Assembly (NCBI GenBank): GCA_039931635.1
Contig: JBDTRO010000081.1
Span: 1-14,969 of the forward strand
Origin: RBG-16-66-20 sp039931635
GTDB lineage: Bacteria > Pseudomonadota > Gammaproteobacteria > Burkholderiales > SG8-39
Direction of reading: 5' to 3'
Length of the DNA: 14,969 nucleotides
The position numbers and the translations under genes were made by a program. The notes under the pieces are model-generated. The model saw only the letters and a program-made list of their open reading frames with translations, did not search any database and was not told where the DNA came from. Of this stretch, positions 1-7,146 are shown piece after piece (positions within the stretch are counted from its first letter, which is position 1; the number at the start of each line of letters is the position of its first letter).

Positions 1-297
1 CTGCCCGACGCGCCCTCGACGCCGGAGCTGAACTGGAAGCTGGCCGAAGGCGAACCGCAGGCGATCATGTCGAAACTGCAGGCGCTGAAGCCGTTCGCCG
101 CCGCGAGCCGCGTGCTGACGATAGACGGCGTGCGTGCGGAATACGAAGATGGTTTCGGCCTCGCGCGCGCGTCGAACACCTCGCCGGTGATCGTGCTGCG
201 TTTCGAGGGCAATACCGCGCAAGCCCTGGCGCGCATCCAGGAAGAATTCCGCAGGGTCCTGCAGCCGCTGAAGTCCGATGCGGCTTTGCCCTACTAG
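1..297 (+). CDS. Phosphomannomutase/phosphoglucomutase, C-terminal part (5' end outside window)
   Basis: The reading frame is open from the first base and ends with TAG, giving about 98 residues. This is the C-terminal domain (domain 4) of an alpha-D-phosphohexomutase of the AlgC/ManB type, which interconverts mannose- or glucose-6-phosphate and the 1-phosphate for exopolysaccharide, LPS and nucleotide-sugar synthesis in the cytoplasm. The diagnostic part is DGVRAEYEDGFGLARASNT followed by PVIVLRFEG. The RASNT loop holds the substrate phosphate in this family. The active-site serine and metal loop lie upstream, outside the window, so mannose and glucose specificity cannot be separated. The gene converges on rhlE with only 2 bp between the two stop codons. 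Confidence 0.88.
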   Translation: MPDAPSTPELNWKLAEGEPQAIMSKLQALKPFAAASRVLTIDGVRAEYEDGFGLARASNTSPVIVLRFEGNTAQALARIQEEFRRVLQPLKSDAALPY

Positions 298-299
298 CC

Positions 300-1790
<1,491 letters not shown>

Positions 1791-1821
1791 GGCGTAACAC
1801 CTTGAAAACTAAAGAAGTCGG

Positions 1822-1827
1822 ATTATA
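1822..1827 (-). promoter_or_regulatory. Probable rhlE promoter -10 box
   Basis: On the minus strand this is a perfect TATAAT, followed by CCGACTTC, in the gap between the thioesterase stop (1846) and rhlE. The predicted transcript start near 1815 would give a 5' leader of about 25 nt to the ATT at 1790. No good TTGACA-like -35 is present at 16-18 bp spacing, so the call rests on the -10 and its position. Confidence 0.5.
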
Positions 1828-1845
1828 CGCCTTTGGGGGCCGCAT

Positions 1846-2259
1846 TTACGCCGCTATGACGAGTTGCGTCTGCGTGACCAAAGCGACCAGTTTCCCGGCC
1901 TCGCTGCGGATGGTGGTCTGGCAAACCACCGTGGTACGGCCTTTATGCACGGGAACCGCCTCGCCGACGACCCTGGTGCCCGCCGGCGCGCCTCCGATGA
2001 AATTGGTCTTCGACTCGATGGTCGTGGTGCGCGAGCCCTCCGGCATGTTGAGAATCGCCGCCACCGCGCCCAGCGTGTCGGCGAATGCCATGATCGCCCC
2101 GCCATGCAGGTTGTCACCGAGCGTGCACAGGTCCTTGCGCACGGGCAGCCGGGCAACAACTTTGTCCGGCGTCACGTCGGTGAATTCGATCCCCAGCAGG
2201 TCCGGCAGCAGGCCCTTGACCCGTTCCTGCATCGACGCCGCGATATTCACGGCCGTCAC
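1846..2259 (-). CDS. PaaI-type hotdog-fold thioesterase
   Basis: Small hotdog-fold protein of 137 aa from the chosen start, of the PaaI/YbgC-like acyl-CoA thioesterase group. The signature is HGGAIMAFADTLG at about 52-64, where HGG and the following Asp build the active site in the family, then a long hotdog helix and strands ending TQTQLVIAA. The natural substrate cannot be read from sequence; aryl- or acyl-CoA hydrolysis in the cytoplasm is the family expectation. The start is uncertain: GTG at 2259 overlaps the upstream stop as GTGA, which suggests translational coupling; GTG at 2250 and ATG at 2232 are in frame, and none has a clear Shine-Dalgarno sequence. It is the last gene of a three-gene minus-strand set. 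Confidence 0.85.
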   Translation of the reverse strand: MTAVNIAASMQERVKGLLPDLLGIEFTDVTPDKVVARLPVRKDLCTLGDNLHGGAIMAFADTLGAVAAILNMPEGSRTTTIESKTNFIGGAPAGTRVVGEAVPVHKGRTTVVCQTTIRSEAGKLVALVTQTQLVIAA

Positions 2260-2660
2260 TTCGGATAGCGGTAGGCGATGCTGTAGCGCCTGTCGCGCTG
2301 CAAAGTAACCGTAACGCCGGTCCAGGTACGGGCCTTGTCGTCCTGGTTCTCGCGAAACGTATAGGACGCCTTCTCGGCGTAGTCCGGGCGGCAGGGTTTG
2401 AGGTCCTGCGGCGGGTTGCCCTCGGCCCCGACGACCACCTGGTGCTTGACGACGGTGGCGGCCGGCTTGCCCGCGGCCGCCGGCAGCTGGTCCATCGTGA
2501 AAATCACGGTCTGCCAGTTTTCCGGCGCATTCTCCGTCAGGCATTTGCCGATGGCGCCCACGATCTCGGCGTCGGTAAAACGCGTCTGCGCGCCTGCGGC
2601 GCCGCTCAACGCGCATGCAACTACCGTCAAACCTGCTGCAACCAGCTTTCGTATCGCCAT
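2256..2660 (-). CDS. Exported protein of unknown function (134 aa)
   Basis: I do not recognise a named family. Residues 1-24 are a clear signal peptide: MAIRK, then a hydrophobic LVAAGLTVVACALSG stretch and an AGA-Q cleavage site. The mature protein is about 110 aa, probably periplasmic, and has exactly two cysteines (40 and 90) that could form a disulfide. The C-terminal half (YTFRENQDDKARTW, then VTVTLQRDRRYSIAYRYPK) alternates polar and hydrophobic residues like beta strands. The ATG at 2660 is supported by GAGG 6 nt upstream and by the signal peptide starting there. The gene starts 8 bp after the upstream gene stops and overlaps the thioesterase GTG by 4 bp, so all three are probably co-transcribed. 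Confidence 0.75.
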   Translation of the reverse strand: MAIRKLVAAGLTVVACALSGAAGAQTRFTDAEIVGAIGKCLTENAPENWQTVIFTMDQLPAAAGKPAATVVKHQVVVGAEGNPPQDLKPCRPDYAEKASYTFRENQDDKARTWTGVTVTLQRDRRYSIAYRYPK

Positions 2661-2668
2661 AGGAACCC

Positions 2669-3196
2669 TCAGTTGATCGTGCGGCGGGCGCGCTCTGGTG
2701 TTTCGAGCGGTTCCACGCCGGGAAGTTTCAATTCCATGTCCCAATCGCTTTTTTTCACCGCCGCCTGCAGCAGGCGGCAGACGGAATGCAGCAGGACCGG
2801 GTCGAGCGTCAGCGTCACTCCCTGGCCTTCGGAGGGGTGCATGGCGACCACCGGGTGGCCGTTCGGGTCGCTGCCGGTCTGGATGCGCGCCAGCAGCAGC
2901 GGCTCGGCGCCCAGTGGCGTGGCGCGCGTGCTGTCGTCGTAGGCCTGCGAGAAATTCGCCTTCGAAACCGCCTGCTCGTGTTCGATGCTGAGCAGGGCCT
3001 TGCGCGCCTCCGGATTGGGCTGCGTGCGGATGCGCGGGCTCGCCTCTTCGGCGAGCTTGACCAGCAGCGGCCAGAGCAGCTTCACGAAGCGCCGCGTCAG
3101 CCACATGCGCACCTCGACCTGCTCGCTGGCCGCGATCAGCATCAGCATCCGGTCCTGCTCGGCGGTGTAGTCGATCTTGAGCTGGTGCAGGCGCAT
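2669..3196 (-). CDS. Conserved-looking cytosolic protein of unknown function (175 aa)
   Basis: I cannot name a family. The protein starts MRLHQLKIDYTAEQDRMLML, has no signal peptide or membrane helix and appears soluble. Residues about 10-55 look helical and amphipathic (AASEQVEVRMWLTRRFVKLL). The middle is polar (about 55-115), and the C-terminus carries a second helical part (LDPVLLHSVCRLLQAAVKKS) followed by WDMELKLPGVEP. ATG 3196 is the only sensible start; it has no Shine-Dalgarno sequence but lies 13 nt after a TACAAT box, so the leader would be very short. It is the first gene of the three-gene set and is transcribed divergently from the GNAT gene. Confidence 0.72.
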   Translation of the reverse strand: MRLHQLKIDYTAEQDRMLMLIAASEQVEVRMWLTRRFVKLLWPLLVKLAEEASPRIRTQPNPEARKALLSIEHEQAVSKANFSQAYDDSTRATPLGAEPLLLARIQTGSDPNGHPVVAMHPSEGQGVTLTLDPVLLHSVCRLLQAAVKKSDWDMELKLPGVEPLETPERARRTIN

Positions 3197-3209
3197 GGCG
3201 GGAAGCCGG

Positions 3210-3219
3210 ATTGTAGAAT
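3210..3219. promoter_or_regulatory. Overlapping divergent -10 boxes
   Basis: The plus strand reads ATTGTAGAAT. TAGAAT (3214-3219) is a -10-like hexamer 6 nt before the GNAT ATG at 3226. On the minus strand, TACAAT (3215-3210) is a -10-like hexamer 13 nt before the ATG at 3196. The two share two base pairs. Neither has a recognisable -35 at 16-18 bp. Confidence 0.45.
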
Positions 3220-3225
3220 GCTTTG

Positions 3226-3693
3226 ATGCTGAATATTGCTCCGGCGAGTTCGGCCCGTGACATAGCTGACGTTCGCATGCTGTGCCGGGAATATGCGGGC
3301 CTCGTCGCCGAGGCGCTGTGCTTCCAGAACTTCGACCAGGAACTCGATGCGCTGCCCGGCGAATATGCACCGCCCGGAGGCGCCCTGCTGATCGCCCGCG
3401 ACGCCGGTGCGGCGGCCGGCTGTGTCGCGCTCCGGCGCATCGACGCCGGCACTGGCGAGATGAAGCGGATGTATGTCCGCGAGTCCTGCCGGGGCAGCGG
3501 CCTGGGCCGCAAGCTCGCGCTCGCGATCATCGAAGAGGCGCGGCAGAGGAAGTGCTCGCGCATCGTGCTGGACACGCTGCCGAAGCTCGTGGCGGCGGTC
3601 GCTCTTTACCGTGATCTGGGGTTCCGGGAAACCGGCCCCTACCTGGCGTCGCCCACGCCGGGCGCGCTCTGCTTCGAACTCAGGCTTGCCTGA
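3226..3693 (+). CDS. GNAT-family N-acetyltransferase
   Basis: A 155-aa single-domain Gcn5-related acetyltransferase that moves an acetyl group from acetyl-CoA to an amine; the substrate is unknown. The acetyl-CoA pyrophosphate loop is RGSGLGRK at 89-96 (R-x-x-G-x-G/A), preceded by strand beta-4 GEMKRMYVRESC and followed by helix alpha-3. The C-terminal signature ALYRDLGFRETGPY (about 126-139) is the usual GNAT motif B. ATG 3226 is preferred over the adjacent in-frame TTG at 3223. There is no Shine-Dalgarno sequence, and a TAGAAT box sits 6 nt before the ATG, which suggests a leaderless message. The 3' end overlaps hldE2 convergently by 14 bp. Confidence 0.88.
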   Translation: MLNIAPASSARDIADVRMLCREYAGLVAEALCFQNFDQELDALPGEYAPPGGALLIARDAGAAAGCVALRRIDAGTGEMKRMYVRESCRGSGLGRKLALAIIEEARQRKCSRIVLDTLPKLVAAVALYRDLGFRETGPYLASPTPGALCFELRLA

Positions 3694-4153
3694 TTTTTTC
3701 CAGCAGGGCCGTGCTCGAGCGCTGGTGCTCGAACGGGATCGAGACCACGCGCCCGCCGCGCGCCAGCGTCTGGACGGCGCCGACGATTTTCTCCGCCGGC
3801 CAGTCGCCTCCCTTGACCAGCACATCCGGGCGCAGCATTTCGATGAGCGCCGCGGGCGTGTCCTCATCGAACCAGGTAACTGCGTCCACCGATTCGAGCG
3901 CGGCCACCAGCGCCATGCGGTCTTCCAGCGCATTTACCGGGCGCCCCTCGCCCTTGCCGAGCCGGCGCGCGGACGCGTCGCCGTTCAGCGCCACCAGCAG
4001 CGTGGCGCCCAGTTCGCGCGCCTGCGCGAGGTAGGTCGCATGGCCGCGGTGCAGGAGGTCGAAAACGCCATTCGTAAAGACTAGCGGCCGTACGAGCCCG
4101 GCGGCCCATTGCGCCGCGCGAGCGGGTGATTTTATTTTTTCTTCAAATCTCAT
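3680..4153 (-). CDS. hldE2: D-glycero-beta-D-manno-heptose 1-phosphate adenylyltransferase
   Basis: Transfers AMP from ATP to heptose 1-phosphate, giving ADP-heptose for the LPS inner core. This is a cytidylyltransferase-fold nucleotidyltransferase of 157 aa. Seen: TNGVFDLLHRGHATYL with the nucleotide-binding HRGH at 35-38, ALNGDASARRL (about 55-65), RPDVLVKGGDW (108-118) and the terminal SSTALL (146-151). In E. coli this domain is the C-terminal half of bifunctional HldE; here only the adenylyltransferase is present, so the heptose kinase (hldA/rfaE1) should be encoded elsewhere. gmhA, the first enzyme of the pathway, lies two genes upstream on the same strand. The gene is also known as rfaE2 or hldC. 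Confidence 0.93.
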   Translation of the reverse strand: MRFEEKIKSPARAAQWAAGLVRPLVFTNGVFDLLHRGHATYLAQARELGATLLVALNGDASARRLGKGEGRPVNALEDRMALVAALESVDAVTWFDEDTPAALIEMLRPDVLVKGGDWPAEKIVGAVQTLARGGRVVSIPFEHQRSSTALLEKIRQA

Positions 4154-4165
4154 GTACTCGGAACA

Positions 4166-4182
4166 GGGAAACCCGGGTTCCC
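4166..4182. repeat. Short inverted repeat between dolP-like gene and hldE2
   Basis: GGGAAACCCGGGTTCCC is a near-perfect palindrome (one unpaired A) in the 42-bp gap between the lipoprotein stop (4196) and the hldE2 start (4153). It lacks a T-tract on the minus strand, so it is not a standard terminator. It could be an mRNA hairpin or a protein-binding site. Confidence 0.4.
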
Positions 4183-4195
4183 CCGCAACCCCCTC

Positions 4196-4843
4196 CTAGG
4201 ACCCGCTCTTCTTCGGTTCCTCGGCCTTCGGCTTGGGCGGGGCGCAGACCGCGTCGGTCGGCTTGCAGTATTCGAACACCTTCACCACCTTGCGCACGCC
4301 GCCCGTGGTGCGCGCGACCTCCACCGCAGCCGCCGCCTCGGCCTCGGTCACGATGCCCATCAGGTAGACCACCGAAGCCTCGGTCACAACCTTTACCTGC
4401 AGGGTATTGAACCTGTTGGCGTCGAGAAAGCGTGCCTTCACCTTGCCGGTGATACCCGCATCGCCGGCCCGCGACGACAGCGAGGAGCCGCCGGCGACCT
4501 GCAGGTCATTGGTGATGCTGCGCACGTTGGTCGTGGCGGCCACGATTTTCTCGATCTCGGCCTTGGCGCTCCCGTTCGGCACTTCGCCGGTCAGCAGCAC
4601 GCTGCGGTTGTAGGAAGTGATGTTGACGTGGACCTTGTCGCCGAAACGCTCGCTTACGCGATTGCCCGAGCGCAGCTCGATGGCCTCGTCATCCACCTGG
4701 GCGCCGGTCGTGCGCCGGTCGTAGGCGGAGATCGCCGCGGCGCCCGCGCCCATCACCGCCATTTCGACGCAGCCTTGCAGCGCAACGGCGAGCAGGAGAA
4801 AGATCGGGAGCAACGGGAAGGACAGAGGTCGGATTATTTTCAT
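4196..4843 (-). CDS. DolP-like outer-membrane lipoprotein with two BON domains
   Basis: A 215-aa lipoprotein. The N-terminus has a basic-hydrophobic signal and a lipobox ALQGC with the lipidated Cys at 25; Val-Glu follows it, so there is no Asp+2 retention signal and outer-membrane sorting is expected. BON domain 1 spans about 49-117 (DDEAIELR through VRSITNDLQV) and BON domain 2 about 126-193 (DAGITGKVKARFL through VRKVVKVFEYC). This is the architecture of E. coli DolP (YraP), which binds anionic phospholipid and supports outer-membrane integrity. The Pro/Lys/Glu-rich tail has two cysteines (193, 200). The ATG overlaps the gmhA stop as ATGA, with GGAG 7 nt before the start. The gmhA-BON order matches E. 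coli diaA-dolP and P. aeruginosa gmhA and its BON neighbour. Confidence 0.9.
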   Translation of the reverse strand: MKIIRPLSFPLLPIFLLLAVALQGCVEMAVMGAGAAAISAYDRRTTGAQVDDEAIELRSGNRVSERFGDKVHVNITSYNRSVLLTGEVPNGSAKAEIEKIVAATTNVRSITNDLQVAGGSSLSSRAGDAGITGKVKARFLDANRFNTLQVKVVTEASVVYLMGIVTEAEAAAAVEVARTTGGVRKVVKVFEYCKPTDAVCAPPKPKAEEPKKSGS

Positions 4844-5442
4844 TTTTGTTCTCCGAAAAGACGGCTATCGATGCCATCGCAAAGGCAATGGAGCACCAGC
4901 AGGTGAACTTCCTGGATCCGCATGGTGCGGGTGTGCGGCACGCAGACATGGACATCGCCCGGCGCCAGATGTTCCGCCATTTTTCCGCCACCCCGGCCGG
5001 TGAGCGCCACTACGGCCACGCCCAGTTCGCGCGCCGCGCGCATGGCGGCGACCACGCTGGCGGAATTGCCGCTGGTCGAGATCGCCAGCAGCACGTCGCC
5101 CTTGCGGCCGAGCGCGCGCAGCTGCTTCTCGAACACCTGCTCGTAGCTGTAGTCGTTGGCGATGGAGGTAAGCGTGGACGAATCGGTGGTAAGCGCGAGC
5201 CCCGCGAGCGGCGCGCGCTCGCGCTCGAAGCGGTTGACCAGCTCGGCGGCGAAGTGCTGCGCGTCGGCCGCCGAGCCGCCGTTGCCGCAGGCGAGGACCT
5301 TGCCGCCCGCCTGCAGCGAGGCCGCCATCCGCTCGATGCCGCGCGCAATCGGCGCCGAAAGCACTTTCGCGGCGTCCAGTTTGAGCTTCGCGCTGTCGGC
5401 AAAATGCGACGCAACCTGCAATTCAAGCGACGCGATTTCCAT
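4840..5442 (-). CDS. gmhA: Phosphoheptose isomerase (sedoheptulose-7-phosphate isomerase)
   Basis: Converts sedoheptulose 7-phosphate to D-glycero-D-manno-heptose 7-phosphate, the first step of ADP-heptose synthesis. A 200-aa single SIS domain. Seen: GNGGSAADAQHFAAEL (53-68), TTDSSTLTSIANDYSY (85-100), ISTSGNS phosphate loop (121-127) and RIQEVHLLVLHCLCD (175-189). The catalytic Glu (67) and His (180) of GmhA are present. The paralogue DiaA, a DnaA-binding protein, has lost the Glu, so GmhA is preferred even though parts of the sequence resemble DiaA. A TAAAAT box 6 nt before the ATG and the lack of a Shine-Dalgarno sequence suggest that a leaderless transcript adds to any read-through from yraN. 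Confidence 0.91.
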   Translation of the reverse strand: MEIASLELQVASHFADSAKLKLDAAKVLSAPIARGIERMAASLQAGGKVLACGNGGSAADAQHFAAELVNRFERERAPLAGLALTTDSSTLTSIANDYSYEQVFEKQLRALGRKGDVLLAISTSGNSASVVAAMRAARELGVAVVALTGRGGGKMAEHLAPGDVHVCVPHTRTMRIQEVHLLVLHCLCDGIDSRLFGEQK

Positions 5443-5448
5443 CGCCGG

Positions 5449-5454
5449 ATTTTA
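5449..5454 (-). promoter_or_regulatory. -10-like box immediately before gmhA
   Basis: On the minus strand TAAAAT is followed by CCGGCG and then the gmhA ATG, a 6-nt gap. The TAA of this box is the stop codon of the HIRAN gene. A transcript begun 6-7 nt downstream would start at the AUG. No convincing -35 is visible. Confidence 0.4.
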
Positions 5455-5811
5455 CTCGATGTAAACCTCAAATTCGATCCGGCGCGAGGGATCCGGATGC
5501 TCGGCAAGCTTGCTCACCCGCGCGCGCAATGCCGTGCCCCGGTCCAGGCCCCACGCGAGCGCCGCATTCTCGCGCCGCGGCACGTAGCCCAGTTTGCGGC
5601 CGCGCCATTCGACGCGCACCGCATGCGGATCGTGCGGGTTGTCGATCTCGCGCACGAGATCGAGCGCGTCGCCGGTTTGCAACATCGGCATCACGGCGGC
5701 TGCATCGGCATAGCGGAAGCCCGCGAGCGGCGAGCTCTGCACCAGCAGTTGCACGGTCTGGCCCTGCAGGGGAAGCGCGAGAAACAGCAGCAGGCTAGGC
5801 AGAAAACGCAT
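5452..5811 (-). CDS. Exported HIRAN-domain protein
   Basis: A 119-aa protein with an N-terminal signal peptide (MRFLPSLLLFLALPLQGQ, 1-18), then a HIRAN domain at about 28-92: SPLAGFRYADAA, GDALDLVREIDNPHDPHAVRV and GRKLGYVPRRENAALA. HIRAN domains recognise 3' single-stranded DNA ends in eukaryotic HLTF-type helicases and occur alone or fused to nucleases and helicases in bacteria. A signal peptide on one is unexpected and implies a periplasmic role, unless the N-terminus acts as a membrane anchor. It overlaps the 3' end of yraN by 17 bp and ends 9 bp before gmhA, so it belongs to that transcription unit. In E. coli the corresponding yraN-side neighbour is lpoA, which it does not resemble. Confidence 0.82.
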   Translation of the reverse strand: MRFLPSLLLFLALPLQGQTVQLLVQSSPLAGFRYADAAAVMPMLQTGDALDLVREIDNPHDPHAVRVEWRGRKLGYVPRRENAALAWGLDRGTALRARVSKLAEHPDPSRRIEFEVYIE

Positions 5812-6211
5812 TGCGGATCCATTCGATCCGCCCGGCCTCGAGCGCATCCAGCAGCAGCACGTCGAACCTGCAGTCGGCATCGGGGCGGCGCATCAGGTAG
5901 AGGCGCGCGGCAGCGACCAGCCGCGCCTGCTTGGCCACGGTGACGCTTTCGGCGGCGCCGCCGAAGCGCTGGTCGCGGCGGTAGCGCACCTCGGCGAACA
6001 CCAGCGTGCCGCCCTCCTCGGCCACGAGGTCGATTTCGCCGTGGCGGCAGCGCCAGTTGCGCGCCAGCACCCGCAGGCCCGCCCTGCGCAGCAGGTCCGC
6101 GCACAGTTCCTCGGCTCGTACGCCTAGTTCCGCTCGCTTCGCTCGCCCCAGTTGCGCTCGCTTCGCTCGCCCCAGTTGCGCTCGCTTCGCTCGCTCTGCG
6201 GCCCGGTTCAT
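5795..6211 (-). CDS. yraN: YraN (UPF0102) family nuclease-like protein with repeated N-terminus
   Basis: A 138-aa member of UPF0102, a restriction-endonuclease-like fold also seen in Holliday-junction resolvases; the cellular function is not settled. The core is GVRAEELCADLLRRAGL, RNWRCRHGEIDLVAEE (51-66) and LVFAEVRYRRD (70-80). Asp61 and Glu74 are the expected PD-(D/E)XK acidic residues, and the following EVR, in place of EVK, is common in the family. Residues about 8-30 are three eight-residue repeats of the type RAKRAQLG, encoded by 24-bp DNA repeats. They precede the point where the family core begins, making the protein slightly longer than usual. The ATG at 6211 is the only start and lacks a Shine-Dalgarno sequence. 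The gene is divergent from rsmI. Confidence 0.9.
   Translation of the reverse strand: MNRAAERAKRAQLGRAKRAQLGRAKRAELGVRAEELCADLLRRAGLRVLARNWRCRHGEIDLVAEEGGTLVFAEVRYRRDQRFGGAAESVTVAKQARLVAAARLYLMRRPDADCRFDVLLLDALEAGRIEWIRNAFSA
6123..6194. repeat. Three 24-bp direct tandem repeats inside yraN
   Basis: Units lie at 6123-6146, 6147-6170 and 6171-6194. The second and third are identical; the first differs at two positions. Each contains CGCTCGCTTCGCTCGC. Because 24 is a multiple of three, copy number can change without a frameshift, adding or removing eight basic residues near the YraN N-terminus. Confidence 0.9.
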
Positions 6212-6265
6212 GGCAGTCTTAACGACCCAGCACCGCAGAAGGTTGACCCCCCGGGTTAGATTGCC

Positions 6266-7102
6266 ATGCCAGGAACGCTCTATATCGTTGCCACGCCGAT
6301 CGGCAACCTCGCCGATTCGAGCCCGCGTTCCATCGAGATCCTGCGATCGGCCGCCATCGTCGCCTGTGAAGACACCCGCACTTCGCACACGCTGCTTGCC
6401 CGGCACGGCATCGAAGCGCGCACGGTTGCGCTGCATGCCCACAACGAACGCGAAGCCGGCGAGAAGCTGTTGCGCGCCCTGCGCGCAGGCGAGGACGTGG
6501 CACTGGTGAGCGACGCCGGGACGCCCGCGATCTCGGACCCTGGCGCGCTGCTGGTGGCCGCCGCGCACCGCGAGGGCCTGCGCGTGATTCCTGTGCCCGG
6601 TCCGAATGCCGCCATCGCGGCCTACTCGGCCTCCGGATTCGTCGCTGAAAGCTTCCAGTTTGTGGGTTTTCTTTCCAAAAAATAGAAGAATTCGCTAAAA
6701 GAAATCGATGTCCCCTGGCCCGTCATTCTCTACGAAGCCCCGCACCGCGTGCTCGAGACCGTTGCGGCGCTGCTCGAGCACTTCGGGCCGCAACGGGAGC
6801 TGGTGATCGCGCGCGAAATCACCAAGAAATTCGAGGAAGTGGCGCGCATGAAACTGGCGGATGCGCCTGGCTGGCTCGCCGGGCCGCACCGGCAGGACGG
6901 CGAGTTCGTGCTGGTGCTGGGACCGGGGGAGCAAAAAGGCGCCGGCCTCGCGGAAGGCGAGCGCATTCTCGGCATCCTGCTGGAGCACCTGCCGGCAAGT
7001 GAAGCGGCCAAACTTTCCTCGAAGATCACGGGCGTACCCAAAAAGGAGCTCTACGCAATCGCCGTGAAGCGCGTGAAGCAGGAAAAGCGGACAACAACGT
7101 AA
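6266..7102 (+). pseudogene. rsmI: 16S rRNA (cytidine1402-2'-O)-methyltransferase RsmI, interrupted by an in-frame amber codon
   Basis: RsmI 2'-O-methylates C1402 in the 16S rRNA decoding centre, using SAM. The frame from ATG 6266 to TAA 7102 is 278 codons, close to the E. coli length (286), and both halves are typical of the tetrapyrrole-methylase fold: IVATPIGNLAD, CEDTRTSHTLL, VSDAGTPAISDPG and PVPGPNAAIAAYSASGF, then VILYEAPHRVLETV, AREITKKFEEV and ITGVPKKELYAIA. Codon 140 (6683-6685) is TAG, between GFLSKK and KNSLKEID, in the same frame. A translated product would be 139 aa and lack the C-terminal subdomain; the nearest in-frame restart is GTG 6749. There is no frameshift. Options are a recent nonsense mutation (for example CAG to TAG), a sequencing error or genuine read-through. 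The rest of the frame is intact, which argues against long decay. Confidence 0.85.
6683..6685 (+). other. In-frame TAG codon within rsmI
   Basis: Context is CCAAAAAATAGAAGAATTCG. The frame before and after the TAG is identical (6266 and 6749 are both in frame 2), so this is a premature stop, not a shift. It falls in the Lys/Arg-rich linker between the two RsmI subdomains. Confidence 0.9.
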
Positions 7103-7133
7103 TATCGGCTGCATGGACCGGCTCACCCGCAAG

Positions 7134-7139
7134 TAAAAT
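7134..7139 (+). promoter_or_regulatory. -10-like box immediately before pyrC
   Basis: TAAAAT is followed by CCGGTTC and then the GTG start of pyrC, a 7-nt gap. There is no Shine-Dalgarno sequence between them. The arrangement predicts a transcript that begins at or within a base of the start codon. No clear -35 is seen. Confidence 0.42.
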
Positions 7140-7146
7140 CCGGTTC

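Noticed and set aside
2661..3575. Upstream extension of the exported 134-aa protein's frame to 3575
   Set aside because: The signal peptide and Shine-Dalgarno sequence place the start at 2660; the extension runs across two other genes.
3694..3699. T6 run after the GNAT stop as an intrinsic terminator
   Set aside because: No GC-rich stem precedes it, and it lies inside the convergent hldE2 coding region.
6243..6262. TTGACC with TTAGAT as an rsmI promoter
   Set aside because: The gap between the hexamers is only 7 bp, far below the 16-18 bp needed; TTAGAT is also too close to the ATG.
6677..6682. A6 run before the rsmI TAG as a programmed slippage site
   Set aside because: The frame after the TAG is the same as before it, so a single slip would move the ribosome or polymerase out of the correct frame.
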